The position numbers and the translations under genes are program-made. This document shows, piece after piece, positions 36,000 to 48,946 of a stretch of 64,000 nt of DNA (position 1 is the first letter of the stretch; every line of letters begins with the position of its first letter). The stretch comes from Cercis canadensis (lineage: Eukaryota; Streptophyta; Magnoliopsida; Fabales; Fabaceae): assembly GCA_003255065.1 (NCBI GenBank), contig QAOA01008029.1, forward strand, positions 2,767 through 66,766. The letters are read 5' to 3'. Under the pieces are notes generated by a model. It was not told the DNA's origin and made no database searches. It saw only the letters and a program-made list of their open reading frames with translations.

Positions 36000-37837
36000 G
36001 TTTTCTGAATAGTTCAATTCTCCTTCAGCTAGTCCCCTTTAAAAGCTAGTTCTTGAGTCTTATCTTTTGCTGTGAAGAAAATTTTCAGGAGTTCACAAGC
36101 TTACAAAGAATCTGGCGTTGAAGATTATGCATGTGGCAGCTGAGAAGATGGGTCTTGAACTTGGGAGTGATACGTGTAGTAAGTAAGAAAGCTGGGCGTT
36201 ACAAGTTACATGTAGGGTGCCAAAAGAGCTTGTTTTATGCCTCAGATCAGCTGCATGCTGCAGTCTTTCAGGACATCAGCAGTCCAATCACGCTTATCTA
36301 GAACCAAGTTTTTGGGTCTTATTTCACACATACATGACAGGTTTAAGAATGGTCCAGGAGTTTCTTCCCAACGTCTTCTATTTCTTGTATGGGCAAATTT
36401 GGGCCCATCATAAAAGTTGAACAAGGTTGGAGGAGTATGAGTACATTGCTACGTTGACCAAAACAAATAAATTTTTCAGCAAAAAATGAAAAGGTTGACC
36501 AAAAAAAGACAAATAGTACATGATAGTGGACCAGTGGTGAACAACTAGAAAAGAAAATAAAAATGATGGCACTCTCCGCTCCTATTTCGAAAGATATCTC
36601 CATGCCTCATGTCTTATCTTTGACCAGGAATTTTTAACAGTTTTATTTATGTCTAATTGAATACTCATTTACCCCATGTTCTGTTTCATTTATCCATAGC
36701 TATGATTTTGGGAATGAAATTTTTTATTTATTTATGTAATATATATATATATAAAATACAGGGCAGAGTGAATACTGCCTTTTTCATCTTTGATCCCATA
36801 AAATTATTCATTTAAATCCCTATACCTAATTGGGGTAAAAATAGTGAGATTCCATTGAGTATGGGTCAAATTGGCATCCCTAATTCAAATTGTGAATAAG
36901 AAAGGGCAAGATTTATGATTCTGTAACTAATTCAGTTGCAGAGGCAGCAAAAAATTCTCATGCATGTTAATATATCCATGTTAATATATAAACTTAGTTA
37001 GGCTCAAAGTCTAATTAAGTAACAATTTTTATTTTTTATTTTTTTTATTATGGGGCCAAAGCCTCTATTGATTCCTGAAAGTTTCCACCACTCGTAATTA
37101 TGATGATAGAAAATAATATTAAAGGAATTCAAATTCTCTGAATTATAAAGTTTACTTTAGATAGTAAAGTATAGGATGGATAATGGTTAATAAAAAAAAT
37201 CAATAGTTATGAGCAACTAATCATTCATTCACTTGATTTTCTCTGGTTACCCATACAGACCTTGCTTTCTAAAATGCACTCCACTTCAGGCGCGTCAGAA
37301 TCTTAAATTGAAGAGGATAAAGGTTGATGGCCTTTAAACTCATCTGGAAGGAACATGGTAAAATCCTGCAGAATGCAATATGGAGAAACTGAGGTTTTCG
37401 AATCCCCCGTGAAGTCTTTCATGGAGTAGCAGTAAGCGAGCATCATTCTTAGACCTTTTACTAACAGACCATACCGTTGGAAACCAAACTTCATTTAGGA
37501 GCATCAGGGCGCAACTACTTCTGTAGCCATCTTATAAAAGAAAAAAAATTGAAACACACCTTGTAGTTAGAGGCAAACCTGTAGAAGGATGGCTCATATT
37601 ATACATTATCAAAACCAAGGATACATGGAACGCAAACCACAGCTCCACTGAGGAAATCAATAAATTTAAATTGCTTGAATTATAACTCTGAGGTAAATAT
37701 ATCACATGTGTCTATATACATATCAAACCAGTAAGTTGATAGATCAGGTAAGAAACAACTGGTAATAGAAGGAACAGGCAAACTACAGAAAAGGGGTCAA
37801 CCAGGCAGAGGTAACCACACCCAAAAAGAGTGATGTT
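36000..37837. other. intergenic, promoter of the DUF3700 gene and 3' flank of MutS2
   Basis: An ABRE-like TACGTGTA lies at about 36171, 170 bp before the DUF3700 start. No coding signature otherwise. Short frames such as 37303-37494 have no domain. Confidence 0.5.
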
Positions 37838-40800
37838 TCACTTGACATAAGCAATTGTACAACCATAATTCATAGGACTTTCTGGTTCATAATTAGTTAC
37901 TCGAGGATGGTTTCTCAGTATGTCGAGTGCACGCTCTTTAACAGCACCAGTGCCCATACCATGTACAATAAAGAGAACAGAATATGGGCGGCTTGAATTG
38001 ATTGCCATTTCGAGGTGGATAGAAGCTTCTTCCACTCGCATACCGCGTAGGTCAACTGTATTCTTTGATGTCCGCACCACTGGACCATAAGAAGCCTCCT
38101 CACTTTCGCTGGCCTCAAAATTACCATGGAATTCTCCATTCTGCCGATCCTACAATATTTGAGCAAGATGTTAAAATTCGGCGTAGGTCAACTGTATTCT
38201 TCTCTTTCCCCCATGAGGGTACATATTAAGTTGTCACATATGATTAAGATCAGTTTCTGTTCTAAATTTTAAGCTAGAATATGCTAAACTAAGCACAAAA
38301 GTGAGCATAGTATTTGTGAACTTTGAGAAAACTTAAATAATGTTAAAGGGTAAAGTTGTGAATAAATACTAAAATGTAAATGTGTCTGTCAGAGGAGACA
38401 GGACAGCAGAATGATCTGAACGTGTTTTACATTAGGCCCCATCCCCATTCTCAGCTAGGTTTCTTTCATGTTCAAAAGGAAATAATGCTTGGCCAATCAT
38501 TCTTAGAAACTGAAAAATTTCCCAACAAGCAAAGATCTAAGCTACTTCAAGTACTTATTTGCGCATACCTGCCTCCCTTGACGTGGGACAGAACCAGTTA
38601 AACCATTCTTTTCACTAGTTGAAATAGCTTTGATGCTACTTTTCTTCACACGGACCTTCACTTTACCATACTGTACAAGGATTGAATCATCATCCCCAGG
38701 TGATTCTACCACAGTGGCTAATTTGCCTCCTAGTCCCGTGACAAGGACTTGTTCTCCAAATTGTGGAGTATATGAAGTCTGATCAGCTTTATTGATAGAA
38801 AAACCATTAGCAGGAGTATGAGCTTTAACAATGGAGGCAATTGCAGATTCAGTTTCCCTAATCAGTGAGTTAAGTTGATCACGACCAGCAGTTTTGAGTT
38901 GGTTTTCAAACTTCTGTACCACAGTTTCCATCTGAGATTTTGCATCCATTAGTTCTTGTTGGACCTGTTGGGTTTCCTTTGCCTTAAGATCCATCTCACG
39001 TCTATCAAGGTCTTCAGCCTCCTCTTGGATCTTCACAAATTTTTTTATATCAAGGAGGGGAAACCAAACAAAAAAAGAAAATGAGAAAAAAGACAGTGAA
39101 ATGAGTACTCAACTGCCGGCAAATTCTCAAGAATCCATCATCTGAATGAAATTCTCCAAACAATTTCAGCCTATCTTCAGTTAAATAATAATTAATAAAG
39201 GCATTACGATTTTCTTTTGTGGAAAAACCAAAATGCTTTAAGTTTGTATTTCTATACATTTTATAAAGTAAAAAAGATGGCTATATTCTATAAATGCCTC
39301 CTAAAAAATATTATAAATTTACAGCTGTTGCTCACTTGAATTTATGATTGGTCAGATCTTATAAAAGCTGTTGGCACTAAATGATGAGCTAATTTCTCAA
39401 ACCTACGCAATATCTAGCCCATTCAGTTTACCTTTTCTTTCTTGGACAATTTAGTCAGTTTTCACTTAATAAGGATGTAATTTTCAGATAAACTTGACAA
39501 GGAACAACATTAATATTTATGCTTTATAGACCAAGGAAAAGAAGCCAGAGTGAAGAAATAATGAAACTTTTTTCCTTGCTAAAACATCTAGATATTACCT
39601 CAGTATATATGTTCATAATTTCTGAATGAATGGATGAAGCCCTTTCAACCTGAGCCTTTAATCTGTTTCTTTCCTCCCGTAATGACTGATACAGTAATCC
39701 TCTCTGCTCTTGCTGCTGCTCTGGCTTTAACTTCTCCACCCATTTTTTTGCACTTTCAATTATATTTTCATCAAAGCCAATAGACTTAGCTATGCTTAAT
39801 GCATTTGAATCACCAGTACGTCCCCAGAGAATCTGATAAGTCGGTTGTAGCATTTCTAGTGAAAATTCCATTGCTGCATTGTCAAACTGGGTGTCCTTTT
39901 CTTTCAGACAACTTAGATCCGCATAATGCGTTGTCACAATAGCTAGGTTAACATGATCCTTAAGATATTGCAAGATACTAGCTGAAAGAGCCACCCCTTC
40001 TGAAGGATCAGTTCCACTGCCAATTTCATCAATGAGAACAAGTGATTGTTTTGAGGCCACTTCCAAAATCTTACAGATGCGTGAGATGTGCCCACTAAAT
40101 GTTGAGAGATTTTGTTCCAGGGACTTCAATTAGGAAAGGAAAAAAAAATAAAAAAATCAGACAGTAATTGAAACAACTTTAGGATCTCATGAAACAGTAT
40201 TTATTGGCCATAAATATGCTAGGTCAGCAATTACCTGGTGATCTCCAATATCTGCCAGAACAAGGTCAAACCAGGGGAGTTTTGGACAGATCTTAGAAGG
40301 CAAATGCATTCCAGCTTTTGACATAAGTGATGCTAGGCCCAATGTTTTCATGGTAGCAGTTTTTCCTCCAGTATTAGGTCCTGAGATCACCACCACTCTG
40401 GTTCCACTTCCAATTTTAAAGTCAACTGGTACAGGGAAGTCTGTTGAGCCTTCTGACAAATTCCTACGAGTCATTATTCTGGTAACATTACCTAACTGAG
40501 CCGCATTTCCAGATCCAGGTGCAAGATTTTCTGAAAAGCTCTCCAAAGAGGACTCCAGAAGTAATGGATGTCGTATGCCATCAATATCTACAGTTAAAGC
40601 ATCAGCTTGTTCCATATAATTAGAGCCTTCACTGAAAATTGGACATGTCCCATTCATCCATTCAGCATACATGGCTCTTGCAAAAGCAAGGTCAATTTCA
40701 AGAATTTTATCCAATAAATACTTTATCTCCAATCCTGAATTTGCTATCTCAGATGCAAGCAAACTCAAAATTGCTCTTTCCTCAGCCTTCTCCGAGTTTG

Positions 40801-42816
40801 AGAGCCTGACTTCCATGTTGTTCAGGTCTATCGCATCTTTGGGTTCCATAAAATATGTTGCTCCAGAACTGCTAACACTCAGAACTACACCATCTCGAAG
40901 TAAATATCTATGGGAAGCCCTAATACCCACACACATTCTAGAACGACGCTTGGTTATTAATGGTCTGTCGATGCCCCCAGCCTGAAAAATCTGAGATGAT
41001 ACTTCCTTCAGCAGAGAATCCAACATTTCCATATTCCTCTTTCTTTCGGATCTAATGATCTCCAAGTTTTCACTTGCTCTATCAAGGATCACAGAAAGAT
41101 TGCAATCTATGCAAAATTTTATTTTCTGCTCCAACTCCACATGGAAATCACAATTCTGCAGTATTTCAAATAGAGGCAAGTACCTGATTGGAAATAATTG
41201 CATTCATAAAGATATTGATTCTGATCATTATCTTGGAACTTCAGGCAGATAGTAGTTATACCCAGAAGAGCAAGAGAAAGGAGAGTATTACACTCTATAT
41301 GTAATAGTACCTTTGAGATAAACTTTCTTTTAAGGCCTTATTGAGTCATGAGAAAGGATAACCATATGAACTATCCTCCCAACTTTGTCAAGGAAAAACA
41401 GAACACCTAGCCAAAATGCAGCAAAGAAGTTGCTTATAATCTGAATCAGACTAGAGAAATGCCTAGACTGCTGAGAAAAACTACTTTTGGCAAACTTCTT
41501 AAACATGACCTTGAACTGCACTTAAACTCAAACTGATAACAAGATATTCATGAAAACCTTTCTATAGAAATGCCCATACAAGTAGTGGTTGACATAATGA
41601 ATTATATATACCTCTGAACCTGCTCAAGCTGTTGAATTCTACCTCTCATCCTACTAGTTGCTATTTATAGAACAAGTGTTAGTCTTTTGAAGTAATGCTT
41701 CAATTTTCTCAGTTTGATACTTAAAGATTGCTTCTTTATCTAATTAGTTTTATTAAACTTGAAAGACCACCAAATCAATCTTTTTCAGAACCAACATATA
41801 AAAATGATTATCAACTAACATTAGTCAGTTATGCCAATTCACAGGGTTATTTTCAGCAACTTTTAAATTTTCAACGATCACTGACTGCTGGCGAATATTT
41901 TTTTTTCTTATCCAGAATGACATAAAAAGGGGGCAAAGACTGTATATTCAAATCCCAAAAACAAAAATTGAATCACAAAGTAACTAAAAAATACATCTGT
42001 TTCAGAAATTATGAAAACCAGAAACCCCACCAATAAAAGCATCCACAATTCTCAAATTCCTTGCATAATGTATCTCCGTCTTTACATTGATTACTGTTTT
42101 TGTAACTCATGTAATAAATGACATTTAGAATGTGCTTGGTAGGGAAGGTGGAAAATGCAGAGAGAGACGTCTAATGAGAACAATAAGCATCTCATTTTTT
42201 TACCTTCCATTGTACCAAGCAAGTGTACACTAATTTACATTCCAAAATTTCCACCTTTCCACCTTCAACTATACCAAGCACAACCATAATCTTTATTATG
42301 TCTTTTAGATAATTTTCTCAAAATTAATAGATAAAGAATGAAACTTTACCTTTCTGGGTAATTACCCGCTGAAGCCAACTCCCCCAATTTCTCGAACAAG
42401 TCTCTTGCAGCTCCCAGTGTTTGCCGAACCCTGCAAAGCTCCCTAATCGTTAATAACTGACCAGAAGCGGCAACATTGAGAATCTCAGTCAAGTCCTCGA
42501 TTTCTGAGAAATCCAGCGGCTGAGTGATTAGCCTTGCTGCGGTCGTCTGATCGAGAAGCTTCTGGCTCTCCTTCTGCGTTCGCCCCAACAGTAACTGTGC
42601 GTTTTGCGCGACAGCGAATCCCATGGAGGTCGATGTGAAGGCTGAGAGCTGCTTGCAGATGGAGCTCCATTCCAAGGTCTTGAGGGTTTCGGCTTGGAGG
42701 GTCTGCGGCAGTGAGTTTGACTCGGACGAGTTGGTGAAAGTGAGGCAGGGTTTGAAGGATTTGGCGAAGAGGTATGGGGATTTCTTCACAGGAATGAAGA
42801 GCTTGCTGAGTTCCAT
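37838..42816 (-). CDS. MUTS2: plastid-type MutS2 with C-terminal Smr domain
   Basis: Five exons on the minus strand: 42350-42816, 40235-41183, 39599-40123, 38569-39030, 37838-38149; phases close to 904 residues. The N-terminal part is Ser/Lys-rich without acid residues for about 25 residues, like a chloroplast transit peptide. Then come the MutS core and clamp, Walker A GPNTGGKT (about 424-431), the LADIGDHQS/FSGHI block, Walker B LVLIDEIGSGTD (about 500-511), the THYADL signal histidine, a long coiled coil (EEAEDLDRREMDLKAKE), a KOW-like segment (FGEQVLVTGLGGKLATV) and a Smr domain (VDLRG at about 833-837, VHGMGTGAVKER at about 863). The mismatch-recognition domain of MutS1 is missing, as in all MutS2. 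Bacterial MutS2 suppresses recombination and rescues collided ribosomes; the plant role is presumably on plastid DNA or ribosomes. Similar to At1g65070. Confidence 0.95.
38181..38201 (-). repeat. 21-bp copy of exon 5 within MutS2 intron 4
   Basis: These 21 bases are identical to 38045-38065 in exon 5, the part coding for the Smr motif VDLR. The intron copy lies about 30 bases before the acceptor of exon 5, same orientation. Confidence 0.85.
41491..41604 (+). repeat. dispersed duplicate, copy 1 (MutS2 intron 1)
   Basis: About 87% identical by eye to 55694-55808, same orientation. Landmarks: CCTTGAACTGCACTTAAA, ACAAGATATTCATGA, CAAGTAGTGGTT. No ends or coding potential were recognised. Confidence 0.7.
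42126..42290. mobile_element. MITE-like element in MutS2 intron 1
   Basis: Inverted ends: TGTGCTTGGTAGGGAAGGTGG on the left (from about 42131) and, read backwards from the right, GTTGTGCTTGGTATAGTTGA then AGGTGG. Non-coding, about 160 bp. The target duplication is unclear. Confidence 0.5.
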
Positions 42817-42943
42817 GCAAGCTCACTCGGTGAGTTACCGCCGAGTTTGTTCGAGTCTATATGTGGCTCTCCGTCACGGTTCTTCCGCTGGTTTTCGTGG
42901 TTTATGGATGGGTTTTTGCCTTCTTAGCCATTCAGATAGTGCC

Positions 42944-43206
42944 ATAGTGGAGACTTAAACGACGTCGTTTTATCTGGTTGATGGCTATCTCCGGATTCAG
43001 ATTCAGACGAAGAATTTCATACGACCCTCTAGATCGCGCCACGTAGGCATCAATTTCAGTTAAGTTCGTTATGAAGCTACTCAGAAGCGGGAAGCAACAA
43101 ATAAACACACTTTTCATACTAAACCTCACTTGCAATTTTATGGGAAATTACTTTTCTACCACCTCTGAAGTAGAAGGTAAGGCTTCCACTCCTCTCAAAT
43201 TTTTTT
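42944..43206. repeat. 263-bp duplication around N, copy 1
   Basis: Same length and sequence as 43208-43470 apart from about three base differences; the N at 43207 is the only base between. It lies just upstream of the MutS2 start, so the promoter region in this assembly is doubled, probably by an unmerged contig overlap or two haplotypes. Confidence 0.85.
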
Positions 43207-43207
43207 N

Positions 43208-43470
43208 ATAGTGGAGACTTAAACGACGTCGTTTTATCTGGTTGATGGCTATCTCCGGATTCAGATTCAGACGAAGAATTTCATACGACCCTCTAGATCG
43301 CGCCACGTAGGCATCAATTTCAGTTAAGTTCGTTATGATGCCACTCAGAAGCGGGAAGCAACAAATAAACACACTTTTCATACTAAACCTCACTTGCAAT
43401 TTTACGGGAAATTACTTTTCTACCACCTCTGAAGTAGAAGGTAAGGCTTCCACTCCTCTCAAATTTTTTT
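43208..43470. repeat. 263-bp duplication around N, copy 2
   Basis: Partner of 42944-43206. The exact common end at a T run supports an overlap that was not collapsed. Confidence 0.85.
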
Positions 43471-44266
43471 TATTTAGACATAAGCAACTTTTATTTTAAG
43501 GCCAATTATAAAATACTTCCATCAAATTTTTTTATTTGAACATAAACAATCCTTATTTTAAGACTCACTACGAAATTTTTGTAAAACCAGTGATTCTATG
43601 AGTTAAAACAGTTAACTGGTAGCTAAGGTGATGATTTCAGACATAAAAGAAAAAAAATGCTATTATACATAAACTTCATTTTATAATTTTTAATTTATGC
43701 AACTTTTATTAGTGTTTAATTATTTTTAACTCACGCTAAATTACTTTAATTGATGTAAGTTTTGAAATGAGTTCAAAACTCATGACTAATTCAGTCTAAA
43801 ACAAAAAAATTTGAGAGAAGGGTAACCTGACCTCTTATTTTAGAGGGATTGTAGTATAACAATTCTCTAATTTTAATATCTATATTAAAGATTTAATTTT
43901 ACCAATTTAAATTTTTTTTTTAAAATTACCTAAATTTATTGAAACTCACTTTCATGAGATTTGACGAGAGAAGATAAGGTCAGACTATCATATCTTGATA
44001 TAGGATTTGATGAGATGGAATGAATTGTTTTTGTACTCTTTGGGATTTTGTCTGTGTCTCTTAAGAACTTATTTTGTTATATGTGAATGTCTGCTATTTA
44101 TTTATGTATTAATTTATTCTTTAAATTTTTTTGGGGATGATTATTATTTCGATTTATATTTCTCCTGAGGACCCACATATCTCTGCTGAGAAGGAAGCTG
44201 AGGTTGGGGCGAGTATACTTGTACTGAAGTATTTCTTAGTCCCTCTTGATTTTTTCATATAACATT
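43471..44266. other. intergenic, possible exon-like scrap near 44155-44260
   Basis: Mostly AT-rich. Near its end a short plus-strand frame reads SPEDPHISAEKEAEVGASI then LVLKYFLVPLDF, less AT-biased than its surroundings. I do not recognise it and no splice sites frame it clearly. Confidence 0.25.
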
Positions 44267-44612
44267 TGTAAACAAGAGCAGAAGAAAGGAATGAAAAAGA
44301 AGAAGTTTATTACGCAATGAAAATTAACAAAGATGCAGAAGAAAGGAAAATTGAAGTGCTGCTGTGTGTCTTTAACTAACAGTACACACTTTAATTTATA
44401 ATGAAAGCTTTTTTAAAAGACCATAACTGACTCTTAAATAATGAAGACTAACAGACTTTATTCAAAATAAAATAATAGCAGTAACAGCAGCTGTAAGTAA
44501 ATAGCAGTAACAACTGTAAGTGAAACAGTAGTAACAGCAACTGTAAATAAATAACAGTAACAACTGTAAGTGAAACAATAGTAACAGTAAGTTATTGCAC
44601 TAATTTATGACA
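44267..44612 (-). repeat. 3' LTR of copia element 1
   Basis: 346 bp, starts TG and ends CA as written on the plus strand. It is longer than the other LTR because of extra short repeats of the AGTAACAACTGTAAGTGAAA kind. Confidence 0.9.
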
Positions 44613-47600
44613 CTCCCCCTTAGTGCAAACTTACTGTCAACAACACCAAGAGCTTTTTGAAACACTTCAAATTTAGCTTTGCTAAGTGCTTTGGTGAAGA
44701 TATCAGCCACTTGGTCTTTAGTTCGTATATGCAGCAACTAGATTTCCTGAGTTAGCACCTTTTTTTGAATAAAATGATACTGAATTTCAATGTGTTTTGT
44801 GCGTGCGTGAAACACTGGATTTCCAGCAAGTTTTATTGCACTTTCATTGTCACAATGAATGGGAATTGACTGATTGAGGACTGAGATCATTTCTTGAATG
44901 AGCCTCTTAAGCCAAATATACTCTTGAGTGGCCATATTAGCTACTAACTCAGCTTCACAACTTGAAAGAGCAACAATCTTCTGCTTTTTACTACACCATG
45001 ATACTGCAGCTGAACCTGTATTGAAACAATACCCAATTGTGGAGTGTCTGTCATTGACATCACCAACCCAATCTGCATCAACAAAACCACTCAAAACAAA
45101 TGGTGCATTCTGTTTGTACATTAGCCCAAAATTCAGAGTGCCTTTCACATAGTGAAGAATCTGCTTTGCTACAGTAAAATGACCCTTACATGGATTATCC
45201 ATAAATTGAGAAATGACTGTAACAGAATATGCAATATCTGGTCTTGTGATAGTTAAATAAAATAAACTACCAACAAGTTGCCGAAAAAGTGTTGCTTCTT
45301 TCATTGTCTTCCCTTCATGCTTAGTTAGCTTCAAACATGGTTGCATAGGCGTGCTCATTTCCTTTGACTCCCCCATACGAAAACGATCCAGTAATCTTGC
45401 TGCATAACCTTTTTGAGATACAAAATAACCATATGATTTTTCAATTTCTAAGCCAAGGAAACAGCTAGCTTCTCCCAAACTCTTCATTTCAAAACGGACA
45501 GCCAAAGCTTCTTGAAGACGAATTATTTTAGCATCATTGTCTCCAGTAATTATCATATCATCCACATAGAGAAGAAGCATTGTGCACATTTTGGGTGTTT
45601 TCTTAACAAATAAACTTGGATTTGCATTTGAAGACATAAAACCACAAAATTCAAGATATTGAGCAATCTTACCAAACCAAGCTCGTGGAGCTTGTTTAAG
45701 GTCATACAAAGCCTTCTTGAGTCTACAAACATGATCAGGAAACTCCTTTGAAGTAAAACCATGTGGCTGTTCTATAAAGATATCACGATCCAACTCCCCA
45801 TATAGGAATGTATTCTTCACATCTAGTTGCCATAGTTTCCAGCCTTTATTTGTAGCCAAGAAAATAATTGTACGAACTGTTACCATTTTAGCAACAGGGT
45901 TGAAAGTTTCCTCGTAATCTAAGCCATATTGCTGAGAAAAACCACAAGCAACAAGACGAGCTTTGTACCTATCAATAGTGCCATCAACCTTCTTCTTTAC
46001 CTTGTAAACCCATTTGCATGTAACTAGATCAACATCTTTTGGTTTTGGAACAAGCTCCCATGTGCAATCCTTGTTCAAGGTTGAAATTTCTTCTTTCATT
46101 GCTTCTTCCCACTCAGAAATCCCCTTAGCTTCATGGTAAGACTTGGGCTCGCTGTTAGATGAATCTCCAATAAAAAAACAAGATACAACAGAAGAATAAT
46201 TTAACTCAACTTCATAATCAGCCAAATAATCAGGTTGCTTCCTTTGCCTTGATGATTTTCGAATCACAGCATCAGGAATCTCATCTTGCTGAATCTTTTC
46301 CCCAAATGAAGAAATATTGTTACTGGATGCAACATCTCCAGAAAAAAGGTGCAAGATCAATTGAGTCCTTTTCTTTTGCATCAGCTTGCCAGAATGACAC
46401 TTCATCAAACACCACATCACAGGAAACTATAACCTTCTTTGTTTCTGGATCGATACATCTCCATCCTTTTCTGTGAGTATCATAACCAACAAAAATACAG
46501 CGCCTAGCTTTTGGGTCTAGTTTAGTTCGATTAGTTTTTGAAACATGAACATAACAAACAAACCCAAAAACTCGAAAATAACTTACATTGGGTTTTTGAT
46601 GGTACAACACTTCAAAAGGAGATGATTTCATTGGCCACAAAGGCAAACAATTGATAACATGACAAGCTGACTGAATACCTGCTGCCCACAACTCCCTTGG
46701 AAGATTCTTTGCATGCAGCCACGACAAGCACATAGATGTAAGATGTGCCAACTTGCACTCATCAACTCCATTTTGTTGTGGAGTTTTTGGACAAGTCATT
46801 TGACGCTGAATCCCATGTTCTTTGCAATAATTTTGGAACTGATCAGACATATATTCTCCTCCATTGTCGATGCGAAGACACTTTATTGGTGCCCAAAATT
46901 CTTTCTCCACCTCTTGCTTGAACTGCACAAATTTTGAGAAAGCCTCGCTTTTGTGTTTCAAAAAATAGACCCAACTGAACCGGGAAAAATCATCCACCAT
47001 AACCATTACATACTGAAAACCTGTGTAGCTAGAAGTTTTTTTTAGGCCCCATGAGATCTGAATGGATCAACTCTAATACAGCTGAAGCTCTGTTTTTTGA
47101 ATTTGGGAAGGGAAGACGATGAGATTTTCCATATTGGCAACTAGGACAAACTACATTATGATGATTTTCCTTAAAAACAAGAACACCATCAAGAAGTTTC
47201 TTTCTAGAAATTATTTGCAACAATTGATGACCAACATGGCCTAAACAAGCATGCCAAAGTGTTGCACTTGCATTATGGGCAGTCTTTTCAACATATGCAT
47301 CATTTGCAGACAATACATATAATGATTCTTTTCTTTTTCCAGTAAATAAAATATCAGCTACAACATGCTTCACATTAGAAAGAACTTGAACATCATTTGG
47401 ACCAAAGAGAACATACCTCCCAGAATCAGTAATTTGAGAAACTGAAGCAAGATTTTTCTTCAAGCCTGGAACATGATAAACATCTTTGAGAGAAACACCT
47501 ATGTCATTCAAGCCACCTTCTTTGAAATTTCCTTCTTTCATCATAAGATGTAATGAATTATTAGTTGTCACAATGACCCTTTTCCCACAATGTGGACAAA

Positions 47601-48726
47601 CATCAGAAAGAAGAGCAATATTTCCTGTTGCATGATGTGAACAACCAGAATCCATGATCCATTCCTTATTATAGTTTATGACAGCATTGACATCTGTAGG
47701 TGCGTCAGTCTGGTGCACAATAGAAGTCACACTAGCTGGCTGATCAAAAACTTCAATGGAGAAGCATTTCTCCCAATTTGGTTGCTCAAACTCATTTGTT
47801 TCATGTGCAACATTCAGCCCTTCTTCTTTCAATTTAACATGATAGTTTGGCTTGATATGTCCTGGTTTTCCGCACCGACTACACACAACTTTCACCTGGC
47901 AATCTCGCTTAATGTGTCCCTGCTTTCCACATCTATAATGGCCCTTTGATTTGCCCTTGGACTGCCACTTAGTTCTGGATTGATACCTGATGACTGCTTG
48001 GAGGAAAAATTCTTTTTCCATTGGTCCCTGGCATATAGAACATCCTCCATTTGTGAAGTAGGCTTACTGCTGTTGGTAGCTTCTTTCTCTAGTGCTTCCT
48101 GATTTGAAAGTAAATTTTCCAAATCAATGATTGAAGGCTGATTTGTCCAACCTTCTACGGAAGAGATGAAAGGCATAAACTCTTTTCGCAACCCACGAAC
48201 AAGATAACGACGCAAATGTGCATTACTCACAGGCTCCTCCATATCTAGCTTTGAAATTTCAGAACACAGATTTTTAACTTTCAAAAAATATTCTTCAATT
48301 GAAAGAGTACCTTGTGTGATCCCAGCAAGTTCATTTTCCAAATATTGCAACCGCATTGTATTTTTCTTCTTGAACAACCTTTCAAGCGTCTCCCACACTT
48401 GCTTTGGTGACTTTATATCACGAACATGCTCAATGTACTCTCTGCTGAGAGATGTCTGCAAGGCAAATAAAGCTTTGCTGCACTTGATGTTCCATCTCTG
48501 ACACAACTCAGCATTTTGGGAGTTATCCTGTGGAATTTTTGTTTCATTACTAGAATAAGACTCCACAAATCTTGCCCTTGTAGATAAGCTTCCATACACA
48601 ACTTCCAGTAATTATAATCATTACCAACAAGCTTTTCTACAGAAGTATGAGAGAAAGCACTTCCACCATTCATCTTTGTTGAGTAATAAAATCAAACACT
48701 TGGTGTGCAACCAAGCTCTGATACTA

Positions 48727-48946
48727 TGTCAAGAACCGATTCAACCTAAAAGCTTAAGCTGATAGGTGAAGGTCCATGAATAGATTTATATCTAACACGC
48801 TCCCGCACGCGAAAGCCCTTTGAGCTTGAAGCGTGGACAAAGCACAAACTCATTTATATCATGTGTTGAAATTTCAATTTAATTGAGAAAGTGAGGGCGG
48901 AAGGATTTGATCTCCTAACCATTTGGTCAAAGAGACTTTGATACCA
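48727..48946 (-). repeat. TRIM-like segment at the 5' end of copia element 1 (fossil)
   Basis: Between the 5' LTR and the copia primer-binding site lies an extra segment of about 220 bp. Read on the minus strand it has its own primer site TGGTATCAAAG, a piece with pol III-like boxes (GACCAAATGGTTAGG and GATCAAATCC), a purine-rich GCGTGCGGGAGCG, and a stretch TGTTAGATATAAATC..TTCTTGACA that looks like a short LTR. After it comes a second primer-site-like AGTATCAGAGC. A diverged copy of part of it lies at 5777-5910. Confidence 0.6.
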
